Of a stretch of DNA of 38,339 nt, positions 31,517-38,339 are shown piece after piece. Each line of letters begins with the position of its first letter. The stretch's first letter is position 1. The position numbers were made by a program, and so were the translations under genes. Location: contig JABFWL010000638.1 of assembly GCA_013362315.1 (NCBI GenBank), forward strand, positions 1-38,339. The letters are read 5' to 3'. This DNA comes from Catenulispora sp. (GTDB lineage: Bacteria > Actinomycetota > Actinomycetes > Streptomycetales > Catenulisporaceae). The notes beneath the pieces are model-generated. The model saw nothing but the letters and a program-made list of their open reading frames with translations. It did no database searches and had not been told where the DNA came from.

Positions 31517-34206
31517 GAGGTTCCCCGTATCGTCTCCAGCAGCTGCAAAGCCATCATGGTCCGTGGATGCTCGGACCCGAGCACCCTGTTGAAGCCCTGA
31601 TAGACGGCCTCGCCTTCGGCGAGCGCTTCGGCCCGCTGCCCCACCTCTATCAGCACCACTGCGCGATTTGCTCGGCTGGTGAGGGTGGCCGGATGGTCGG
31701 CACCACGGAGCTGCTCACACTTGGCAAGGACCTGCGTCTGCTTCTCCAGCGCCTCCGGGAAGCGCTTCTGTGCGGCATAGGTGACGGCTAGGTTGCCCTG
31801 GCTGGTCAGCGTAGAAGGGTGATCGTCGCCGAACGTGTCTATGAAGCCCCTGAGAACGTCCTCTTGTTCGGCCTCGGCCTCTTCCAGCCGCCCTAGCGTG
31901 TAGAGCAGTGAAGCTAAGTAATTCCGCGCGGTCAGGGTAGAGGGATGCCTGGCGCCCAGGGTTCTAGTGACACGCTCGATGACCAGACGATGTTCCGCCT
32001 CCGCCTCGTCGATCCGATTCAGCGCCTGCAGAGCGACGGCGTGGTTCGACAGACAGGTCAAGGTGGAGGGATGGTCTTCGCCCAGCACCCGGGCGAATCC
32101 CACAGCGGTGGCCTGGTGCCCTTGCTCAGCGAGTTCGTATTTGCCGAGCGCGTGACGTACCACCGCCAGGTTCGACAGGGCTGTCAAGGCGGTGGGGTGG
32201 AGCTCTCCAAGCACCATCCGAAGCCCCCACTCCACGTGCTCGTGCAGCCGCTCGGCTTCTTCGAGCCGTTCTGGCGCGTGCAGCACCAAGGTGGGACTGC
32301 CCTTGCTGGTCAGAGCGTCCGGGTGGTCGCGGCCATAGACCCGGGTACTGGTGTCGAGGACTGTCCGGTGCTCGGCCTCGGCGTCCTCGAGGCGGCCCAG
32401 CGAGGCCAGGACCGCGGCCGTATTGGTCGACTTCTCGGCGCTGCGGTGCTCGACGACATCGCGAAGCAGCCGGTCGTAGGCGATCAATACCGCGCAGTGC
32501 TCCCGCTCGGCGTCGTCGAATCTCCCGAGGTCGTGCAGGACCATGGCCAGGTTGTTGCGGTTGGTCAAAGTGGCCGGGCTGTCCGAGCCCAGTTTGCGGG
32601 CCCGCGCGTTGTGGACCGCCCGGTGCTCGGCTTCTGCTTCGTCGAATCTGCCGAGGTCGTGCAATACGAGGGCGAGGTTGTTGCGGCTGGCGAGGGTTCC
32701 CGGATGGTCGGCGCCCAGAGTCCGTAGCCGCGCTTCCAGGACGGCGCGGTGTTCGGCCTCGGCGTTCTGAAAGTCCCCCAGGGCCCGAAGCATCGCTGCG
32801 TGGTGGCCGTGAGCGGCGAGGGAGGCTTCACTGTCCTGACCCTGTTCGTCAGCGAGGAGTCGCCATGCTTCCCGAAAGGCGTCCAGGGCGATTTCGTATC
32901 GGGCTTGCAGCCGCGCCGTCGCTCCGACCCGCATCAGAACCGTCGTATCGGTGGTCTTGAGGCAGGCGCGCAGAACTACGTCCGGGACCGGTCCGCCCGC
33001 GGTCCGGCTTGCCTCGTCCACCAGATAGTCGAAGACGTCGACGGGGCTGTCAGGGGTGCTGTCGCACACGGTCAGCAGGGCCGTTGTCGACACTGCCGCC
33101 GTCGCCCACTGCCAGGCCTTGTCGAGGGCCTCGCAGTTCGCCGACGTGCCGCCGCGGCTCCGGATGAACGAACCGCAGAGGCTCTCCAACAGTTTTCTGG
33201 GCAGTGGTCCGATCAGTCCGGCACGCCGACACTCAACGGCCGCGCTGACCAATGCGGCGCCCGCGACGTGGTCGCCGCCGTCCCGGGCGTTGGTCCAGCG
33301 GCGCATCAGCTCCGGCGCGGCGGCCAGATACTCGGCGATGCCGAACCGGTCTGCACTCTTGACCGCGCGCGCGATCCGTTGGTCACTGCGGGCTTGGACC
33401 TTTGCGCGTTCCTGTTCTTGCCGGGTGAACAATCGATCCAGCTGGATCTGCTGAGCCTTCGCCAGAACTGCGAGCGCATCACTGGCAGCGGGCCGGGACG
33501 CCGGCTCCGTGTCCTCATACGCGGCCAGTTGCTGGGAGCGGATCGTGGCGACGATGAAGCGGCTCTTCTCCTCATCTTTGAAAAGGCGATCAACCCGCGG
33601 TGCCAGGAGAACTCCCTCATCGAGGTACTTCTCCAGGTCGTCAAGGAACAGGACGATGTGATTGCCCTGTTCCATACGCTGCAGCGCCTGCTCAAGGATC
33701 TTCCGGTCCTGAACCGCCAGCAACTCGTGTTCCGGCAGCATGGCCGCCATGGCTTCGAACGCGGTCCGCGTCTTACCAGCCTTGGAGTCGCCTTTCACCA
33801 CGACGAAAGCCGGACGATACAGAAGGTCCCGCAGATCCGAGTCAACGTCCCGCCCCACGTAAACGGGCTGCGGACCCTGTCCGCCATCGGCCGTTGAAGA
33901 GCTGATCGCGGGATGGACGCCGAGGGCCGTCGGATCCTTGATCTGGCGGATCCGCGGCAGGGCGAAACCGTCCCCTGCCGTGAGACAGCCGTTGCGCACG
34001 GCGAGCTTCACGCTGCGGTCCTGCTTGAACGTCTCAAGCAGGGAGTCGCGCCAGTAGCCCGCGAACACAGCGGTGACGCTGGCTATCGAAGCTCCAGCGA
34101 CGACGGCGTAGACCGCCTGGACATGGATGCCGATCATGACCGACGGCACCGCTGCCGCCAGCGCCGCCAGGACCGCAAGAGTACCGAGACGCAGTTGGCG
34201 AGACAT
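31513..34206 (-). CDS. Membrane P-loop NTPase with tetratricopeptide repeats
   Basis: This protein of about 897 residues has two N-terminal hydrophobic segments (about 7-50). A P-loop domain has Walker A GDSKAGKT (139-146) and Walker B VLFLDD (185-190). More than eight C-terminal TPR_10/12-like repeats with ADHPGTL or GEDHPSTL units occupy about residues 440-890. It resembles STAND-type signal NTPases in layout. I start at the ATG at 34206 because the first membrane segment begins there. An in-frame TTG at 34254 is an alternative. It is the first gene of the operon with the PLP enzymes and ligase, overlapping the next by ATGA. A regulatory or protein-scaffold role is inferred. Confidence 0.8.
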   Translation of the reverse strand: MSRQLRLGTLAVLAALAAAVPSVMIGIHVQAVYAVVAGASIASVTAVFAGYWRDSLLETFKQDRSVKLAVRNGCLTAGDGFALPRIRQIKDPTALGVHPAISSSTADGGQGPQPVYVGRDVDSDLRDLLYRPAFVVVKGDSKAGKTRTAFEAMAAMLPEHELLAVQDRKILEQALQRMEQGNHIVLFLDDLEKYLDEGVLLAPRVDRLFKDEEKSRFIVATIRSQQLAAYEDTEPASRPAASDALAVLAKAQQIQLDRLFTRQEQERAKVQARSDQRIARAVKSADRFGIAEYLAAAPELMRRWTNARDGGDHVAGAALVSAAVECRRAGLIGPLPRKLLESLCGSFIRSRGGTSANCEALDKAWQWATAAVSTTALLTVCDSTPDSPVDVFDYLVDEASRTAGGPVPDVVLRACLKTTDTTVLMRVGATARLQARYEIALDAFREAWRLLADEQGQDSEASLAAHGHHAAMLRALGDFQNAEAEHRAVLEARLRTLGADHPGTLASRNNLALVLHDLGRFDEAEAEHRAVHNARARKLGSDSPATLTNRNNLAMVLHDLGRFDDAEREHCAVLIAYDRLLRDVVEHRSAEKSTNTAAVLASLGRLEDAEAEHRTVLDTSTRVYGRDHPDALTSKGSPTLVLHAPERLEEAERLHEHVEWGLRMVLGELHPTALTALSNLAVVRHALGKYELAEQGHQATAVGFARVLGEDHPSTLTCLSNHAVALQALNRIDEAEAEHRLVIERVTRTLGARHPSTLTARNYLASLLYTLGRLEEAEAEQEDVLRGFIDTFGDDHPSTLTSQGNLAVTYAAQKRFPEALEKQTQVLAKCEQLRGADHPATLTSRANRAVVLIEVGQRAEALAEGEAVYQGFNRVLGSEHPRTMMALQLLETIRGTS

Positions 34207-34579
34207 CTCCACCCCCAAGACCCCGCTGACGCTTTCTGCCCTATACCGATCCAAATCAAACGTAATGACCGATATTCGACTATTGACGCGCGCTCGTGCG
34301 GACCCCCGGCTCAGGTGCCGCTGGAGCGGATTGGTGCTGAGGATCTTTCCGAATCCGGTTCCGGCTCGGCTGGCAGCCGCCGAGGTGAGGCGTCAGGCCC
34401 GAATTCGACAGTGAATACGACGCCTGATTTACCCCCGGCGGTAGTCGCAATGATACTCACGGTGTCCGGTCGCGGAAGGCCTATGTCCCTTCCCAGGGTG
34501 GTATCCCCAGCGCTGACCGTCAGGCGGCACCTCGCGGCGCTGCCTGACGGCTTGTCACCTTCCCCGTTATTAGCTCCAG
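34207..34579. other. Intergenic region between the TPR gene and the S33 peptidase
   Basis: This 373-bp stretch has no credible gene; the plus-strand frame crossing it has Arg/Pro-rich shadow composition. It holds the peptidase terminator (34517-34550) and presumably the promoter of the TPR-to-ligase operon. No clear -10/-35 boxes or operators could be assigned. Confidence 0.5.
34517..34550 (-). terminator. Hairpin terminator after the S33 peptidase
   Basis: A perfect 9-bp inverted repeat, CCGTCAGGC / GCCTGACGG, with a 16-nt loop lies 30 bp past the peptidase stop codon on the minus strand. There is no strong T-tract. Position and stem quality support a terminator that insulates the next operon. 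Confidence 0.75.
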
Positions 34580-36310
34580 CTACTGGAACGAGTACCGCTT
34601 CGCCCTGTCATACACGTAAGGCTGAGCATCATGCCGGTCCGTGGCGGTCGCCGCCGCCCCAGCCGCCCCCGCCGCCGGGTCCGGCTGCGCTCCCGGGCAC
34701 GTTCCGCTGTCCGGGTGGCCGGTTTCGAAGTAGGCCACGACGTGGGCGGCGCATTCGGGGACGTGGGCCACTGAGCCGTGGATGAAGTCCGGGACGGTCA
34801 GGACGGTTCCGCCGACCGTGGCTTGCATCTGCCATACCCACGGGTATGGCGTTTTCGACTCGTATATGTGCCCTGACATCTGGAGCGAGCCGGGGCTCCA
34901 GCGCAGGGTGATGGGCTGCGGGGGCAGGGTCCAGCCGGCGCAGGTTGGGCGCAGGGCGGTGTACTCGCCGGTCACCGGGTTCTCGGTGATGGTGCGTTGG
35001 TACTGGTTCCAGAAGGCGTCGAAGCTCTGGTCGCTGGTGTCCTCGTTGCACAGATAGGCCAGGCTGGCTGTGTTGTCGAACTGTGCGGGGGTGCCGGCGG
35101 GTGGTGGGGGTGCGGGCTGCCGGTCGCCGCCGACGACGGCCTTTATCGGGGCCGGGGCTGGTGCGCCGTTCGTTGCGGTGGTCAGGGCTTGGAGGGCTGG
35201 CGCCGCTTGGGTCCAGGCCAGGTTCGGGGCGGAGGCCAGGAAGCCGATGAACGTGCCGTCCAGCGGGGAGTCGATGTCGCTGAATCTCCACGGCGTCGTG
35301 TCGGCTTGCTTCCGGAGCGCCAGTACCGTCGCCTCGACTTTCGCCGGGGTGTCGCCCAGCCCGTAGGTGCCGTTGTGGGTGGCCAGCCACTGGGCGAACT
35401 GGTGGAAGCCGCCCTCGGTGGCCCGGGATGTGCCGGCGAACCGGTAGGAGAACTTGTACGCCATGGGCGACACGACGCTGTCCAGCCACATCCTGTCGAT
35501 CGTCGCCGGATAGAGGCTGCGGTACACGGCACCGAGCTGCGTGCCCCACGACACGCCGAAGTAGCTGGCCCGGCGCTCGTGCAGGGCGCCGCGGATGGTG
35601 TTCAGATCGCGTGCCACGTTGCTGGTGGTCAGCTGCCGCAAGAAGGTCGGGTTCGACGACGAGCACGCGGCGTTGCCGGCGACGTTCTGGTCGTAGTACT
35701 GGCGCGCCTGCTCCTTCGTCAGCGGCCCGGCCGGCGGACCGTCGGAGGCGCTACCAGCGTTGCCAGCGCTCCCGCTTCCTCCCGGCCGTGGGCACTCATA
35801 CGTCGTGCTGTATCCGATGCCACGCGGATCGAACCCGATCAGGTCATAGTCCTGGTTCAGCTCCGCGTCGGTGCTGCTCTGCAGCATCAGATTCGCCGGC
35901 ATCAGATAGCCGCTGCCGCCCGGTCCACCCGGGTTCATGAACATGATGCCGCGCCGATGCGCGCTGTCCTGCGCCTTGAGCCGGGTGAGCGCGATGGTGA
36001 TGTGCTCGCCGCCCGGATCGCGGTAGTCCAGCGGGACGCTGACCGTCCCGCATTCCGTGCGCGCCCAGATCGCGCGGAACGCCGCATAGTCCTCGGGCCG
36101 GAACCGCAGCGCGGCCAGGATGTCGTCGGAGTACTGCGGACACGCCTGCCAGACGACGGTCGACGCCGCTGCCGCCACGGCCGCCGATGCGTCCTGCGTC
36201 CCCTGCGTCCCCTGCGCGGCCTCGGCCGTCCCCGTGCCGCCGACCCCGACGCCGGCGGCGGCGAATCCCGCCGCGCACGCCAGGGCGGCGGTCCGTCTGC
36301 CGAATCTCAT
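34580..36310 (-). CDS. Secreted S33/TAP-like serine peptidase
   Basis: This 576-residue alpha/beta-hydrolase peptidase has a signal peptide (about 1-31, AEA), an oxyanion loop NPGGPGGSG (126-134) and a nucleophile elbow GVSWG (Ser254). A C-terminal TAP-like region includes HVPECAAHV. Streptomyces tripeptidyl aminopeptidases and related hydrolases have this architecture and trim exported peptides. The ATG at 36310 has AAGGAGG 4 nt upstream. It is divergent from a two-component system 121 bp away. The peptidase could process exported peptides, but no link to the peptide clusters is visible. Confidence 0.88.
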   Translation of the reverse strand: MRFGRRTAALACAAGFAAAGVGVGGTGTAEAAQGTQGTQDASAAVAAAASTVVWQACPQYSDDILAALRFRPEDYAAFRAIWARTECGTVSVPLDYRDPGGEHITIALTRLKAQDSAHRRGIMFMNPGGPGGSGYLMPANLMLQSSTDAELNQDYDLIGFDPRGIGYSTTYECPRPGGSGSAGNAGSASDGPPAGPLTKEQARQYYDQNVAGNAACSSSNPTFLRQLTTSNVARDLNTIRGALHERRASYFGVSWGTQLGAVYRSLYPATIDRMWLDSVVSPMAYKFSYRFAGTSRATEGGFHQFAQWLATHNGTYGLGDTPAKVEATVLALRKQADTTPWRFSDIDSPLDGTFIGFLASAPNLAWTQAAPALQALTTATNGAPAPAPIKAVVGGDRQPAPPPPAGTPAQFDNTASLAYLCNEDTSDQSFDAFWNQYQRTITENPVTGEYTALRPTCAGWTLPPQPITLRWSPGSLQMSGHIYESKTPYPWVWQMQATVGGTVLTVPDFIHGSVAHVPECAAHVVAYFETGHPDSGTCPGAQPDPAAGAAGAAATATDRHDAQPYVYDRAKRYSFQ

Positions 36311-36317
36311 CGTTCCT

Positions 36318-36354
36318 CCTTGAGATCGCTGATCGGGTGGTTCCCGTCTCAAGG
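36318..36354 (-). promoter_or_regulatory. Leader hairpin overlapping the S33 ribosome-binding site
   Basis: In the peptidase mRNA, CCUUGAGA and UCUCAAGG form a perfect 8-bp stem (36347-36354 with 36318-36325). The 3' arm covers the first four bases of the AAGGAGG ribosome site (36315-36321). A smaller CGGG/CCCG stem lies inside. This could mask translation, or the DNA could be an operator for the divergent regulators. No known riboswitch is recognised. Confidence 0.5.
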
Positions 36355-36431
36355 TCTAGGCGACGGTCTGCAACACCGGCCGCACGGCGGCTGTTGCCGC
36401 GCTGTTGACTCCGAACCCTGATACTGGCCCC

Positions 36432-37679
36432 ATGGTCATGACCTGGCGCCCGCGCACCGTCCGGACGCGGCTGACACTGCTCTACACGGTGCTGTTCCTG
36501 ACCTCGGGCCTGTTGCTCGTCTCGCTCGTGCTGTTTCTCATGTTCCGCCAGCCGATCCTGGCCACGTTCGCCCCGGACTCGCCGAAGCCGAAGGGGATGC
36601 CCGGTGTCGACGACCCGTTCCTGGTCATCAGTCCGCCGCAGCCGCAGAACGACAAGGTCGCCCCCACGTGGAACACACTGCGCGCCGCTATGACCCAGTC
36701 CGCGATCGTCCTGTTGCTGATGGGCGTGGGCTCGGCCGTCCTGGGCTGGACGGTCGCCGGCTGGGTGCTCAGCCCGCTGCGCACCATGACCGCCAAGACC
36801 CGGCGGATCTCCGAGCACAACCTGCACGAGCGGCTGGCCCTGTCCGGGCCGAAGGACGAGCTGACCGAACTGTCCGACACGGTGGACGGCCTGCTGGCCC
36901 GCCTGGAGTGCGCCTTCGAGGCGCAGCGCCGCTTCGTCGCCAACGCCTCGCACGAGCTGCGCACGCCGCTGGCGATGATGCGCACCTCGGTCGATGTCGC
37001 GGTCGCCAAACCCGGACGGCCCGCTGAAGTGGCCGTCCTCGCCGGGAAGCTGCACGAAGGACTGGAAGCCGCCGACCGGTTGCTGGAGGGCCTACTGCTG
37101 TTGGCCAGAGCGCAGAACGCCGCGCAGGGCGACGGCCACGCCGAGGCCGACTGGGTGCCGGTGGCGTGCCTGGCCGCCTCGGCGTTGCAGGCGCGTTCGG
37201 CGGCGGTCGCCGAGAAGCGGCTGACCGTAGAGCATGCTGTGGACGCCGACCCGACATCCATGGCTGGATCGACGCCAACGTCGACCGCCGAGGGCGCCGT
37301 GGAGCCCACCACCCTTGAGCCCGGCGCGGATCCCTTGACGGTGTGGGGCAATCCCACGCTGCTGGCATGCCTCGTCGACAACCTGATAGACAACGCCGTC
37401 CGGCACAACGAGCCCGGCGGATTCCTGCGGATCGCCGTCTCGCCGCGCGTCGGGGGCCACCGGCTGCGCCTCACCGTAGAAAACGGAGGCCCGGTCCTGG
37501 GACAGGACCGGGTGGCGCTGCTCGGCCAGCCCTTCCAGCGGCTCGGCGCCGACCGCACCTCCCGCGAGGGCACCGGCCTCGGGCTGTCGATAGCCGCCGC
37601 GATCACGGCGGCGCACCGAGGCAGACTCCTGCTTTACGCGCGTCCGCAGGGCGGGCTCCGAGTCGAGGTGGAACTGTGA
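36432..37679 (+). CDS. Two-component sensor histidine kinase
   Basis: This 415-residue kinase has two membrane segments (about 15-37 and 89-113) bordering a roughly 50-residue sensor loop. A HAMP domain, a HisKA domain with NASHELRTPL (His174), and an ATPase domain with NLIDNAVRHN and GTGLGLS follow. A Thr/Pro-rich insertion (about 270-300) sits inside the ATPase domain. I start at the ATG at 36432, just before the basic n-region; the frame from 36405 adds only nine residues. It overlaps the response regulator by a GTGA junction. The signal is unknown. Confidence 0.92.
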   Translation: MVMTWRPRTVRTRLTLLYTVLFLTSGLLLVSLVLFLMFRQPILATFAPDSPKPKGMPGVDDPFLVISPPQPQNDKVAPTWNTLRAAMTQSAIVLLLMGVGSAVLGWTVAGWVLSPLRTMTAKTRRISEHNLHERLALSGPKDELTELSDTVDGLLARLECAFEAQRRFVANASHELRTPLAMMRTSVDVAVAKPGRPAEVAVLAGKLHEGLEAADRLLEGLLLLARAQNAAQGDGHAEADWVPVACLAASALQARSAAVAEKRLTVEHAVDADPTSMAGSTPTSTAEGAVEPTTLEPGADPLTVWGNPTLLACLVDNLIDNAVRHNEPGGFLRIAVSPRVGGHRLRLTVENGGPVLGQDRVALLGQPFQRLGADRTSREGTGLGLSIAAAITAAHRGRLLLYARPQGGLRVEVEL

Positions 37680-38339
37680 GGGTGCTAGTGGTGGAGGACG
37701 TCCGGCGGCTGGCCGACGACATCGCCGAGGGCCTGCGCGACCAGGGCATGGCCGTGGACGTCGCCTACGACGGCCTCGTCGCGGCGGAGAAGGCGGCGAC
37801 CACCGCCTACGACGTCGTGGTCCTGGACCGCGATCTGCCCGGGCTGTCCGGCGACCTGCTGTGCCGGCAGATCGGCGAGGCGCCGGACCCGGCCATGGTC
37901 ATCATGCTCACCGCCGCCGGCTCGCCCGGGGCGCGGGTCGCAGGCCTGCGCCTGGGCGCCGACGACTACCTGGCCAAGCCATTCCACTTCCCCGAGTTGG
38001 TACTGCGGATCAGGGCCCTGGCCCGCCGCCGGCCCTCGTCCAAACCCAGGGTACTGCGACACGCCGGCATCGAACTGGACCCGGCGCTGCGCACCGCCAC
38101 CCGGCTCGGCAGCCCACTACGCCTGTCTCCGAAAGAGTTCGAGCTGCTGGCGGCCCTGCTGGAGGCGGCACCGGTCCCGCTCAGCGCCGAGCAGCTGCTG
38201 GAGAAGGTATGGGATGAGAACGCCGATCCCTTTACCCGGACGGTGTCGGTCACCGTCGGGCGGCTTCGGCGCAAACTGGGGCCGCCCGACGTGATCGAGA
38301 CGGTGAGCGGGGCCGGATACCGCGTCGCGACGGACACGG
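37676..38339 (+). CDS. OmpR/PhoB-type response regulator (3' end missing)
   Basis: The open frame starts with a GTG at 37676 overlapping the kinase stop, and runs to the window end without a stop, giving 221 residues. The receiver domain has the acidic pair VVEDV, the phospho-acceptor in VVLDRDLPG and KPF (LAKPF). A winged-helix DNA-binding domain follows (about 130-220, LSPKEFELLAALLEA and TVSVTVGRLRRKLG). It is the partner of the upstream kinase and probably lacks only a few residues. Likely targets include the divergent peptidase; that is inferred. Confidence 0.93.
   Translation, partial: MRVLVVEDVRRLADDIAEGLRDQGMAVDVAYDGLVAAEKAATTAYDVVVLDRDLPGLSGDLLCRQIGEAPDPAMVIMLTAAGSPGARVAGLRLGADDYLAKPFHFPELVLRIRALARRRPSSKPRVLRHAGIELDPALRTATRLGSPLRLSPKEFELLAALLEAAPVPLSAEQLLEKVWDENADPFTRTVSVTVGRLRRKLGPPDVIETVSGAGYRVATDT

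Noticed and set aside
33913..34785. 290-codon plus-strand frame across the 34.2-34.6 kb intergenic region
   Set aside because: Overlaps two genes antisense and becomes Pro/Arg-rich; no ribosome site or homologous motif.

Overview
The window reads as chromosomal DNA of a mycelial, very GC-rich actinomycete. Evidence is the strong third-position GC, GTG/TTG starts, an AfsR/SARP regulator, a secreted GH6-CBM2 cellulase, and an FxSxx-COOH peptide cluster. A Catenulispora- or Streptomyces-like organism fits, but the genus cannot be decided from the sequence. I see no rRNA, tRNA, CRISPR array, transposase, integrase or phage gene. Long ORFs opposite the real genes are high-GC shadows and are left out.

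Layout. (1) 29-1448, minus: an 8-Cys small peptide followed by a MauE-like membrane protein and a MauD-like thioredoxin, a possible disulfide-peptide maturation cassette. (2) 1572-6694, plus: an AfsR-type SARP/NB-ARC/TPR regulator overlapping an ECF sigma factor of the SnoaL-tailed type, a coupled cupin-like protein, then an SDR oxidoreductase. (3) 6924-9419, plus: cellulase and an alpha/beta hydrolase. (4) 9515-18412, minus: an FxSxx-COOH RiPP system comprising precursor fxsA (C-terminus FESAL), radical SAM/SPASM maturase fxsB with an HExxH domain, an AAC(3)-like acetyltransferase, TIR-like fxsC and the ParA/TIR-like/NB-ARC/TPR protein fxsT. Divergent from fxsA is a SLOG-family protein (18616-19122), which meets tail to tail a membrane TrkA-N/RyR-domain protein (19124-20905). 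(5) 21024-23476: a YtxH-like protein, a methyltransferase-aminoglycoside-kinase-like fusion and a small secreted protein. (6) 23502-26204, minus: a Tat-exported GH2 enzyme with a ricin-type lectin tail. (7) 26489-34206, minus: a tightly overlapped operon with a membrane P-loop/TPR protein, cysteine-synthase-like, serine-acetyltransferase-like, MalY-like PLP enzyme, Asp/Glu racemase and a PGM1-like ATP-grasp peptide ligase. Sampled lines here are about 57-58% GC against about 78% in one sampled line of the flanking genes. (8) 34580 to the end: a secreted S33/TAP-like peptidase, divergent from a two-component system whose response regulator runs off the window.

Most notable are three peptide or small-molecule systems. 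The Fxs cluster appears complete and sits beside SLOG and RyR sensor-type proteins, so a peptide/nucleotide-signal system with TIR and STAND components can be proposed. The region 7 operon has the enzyme set to make a beta-substituted amino acid, invert it and ligate it, resembling no pathway I can name exactly. The Cys-rich peptide with MauD/MauE-like partners suggests a disulfide-rich exported peptide. The functional links in all three are inferred from gene order and domain content.
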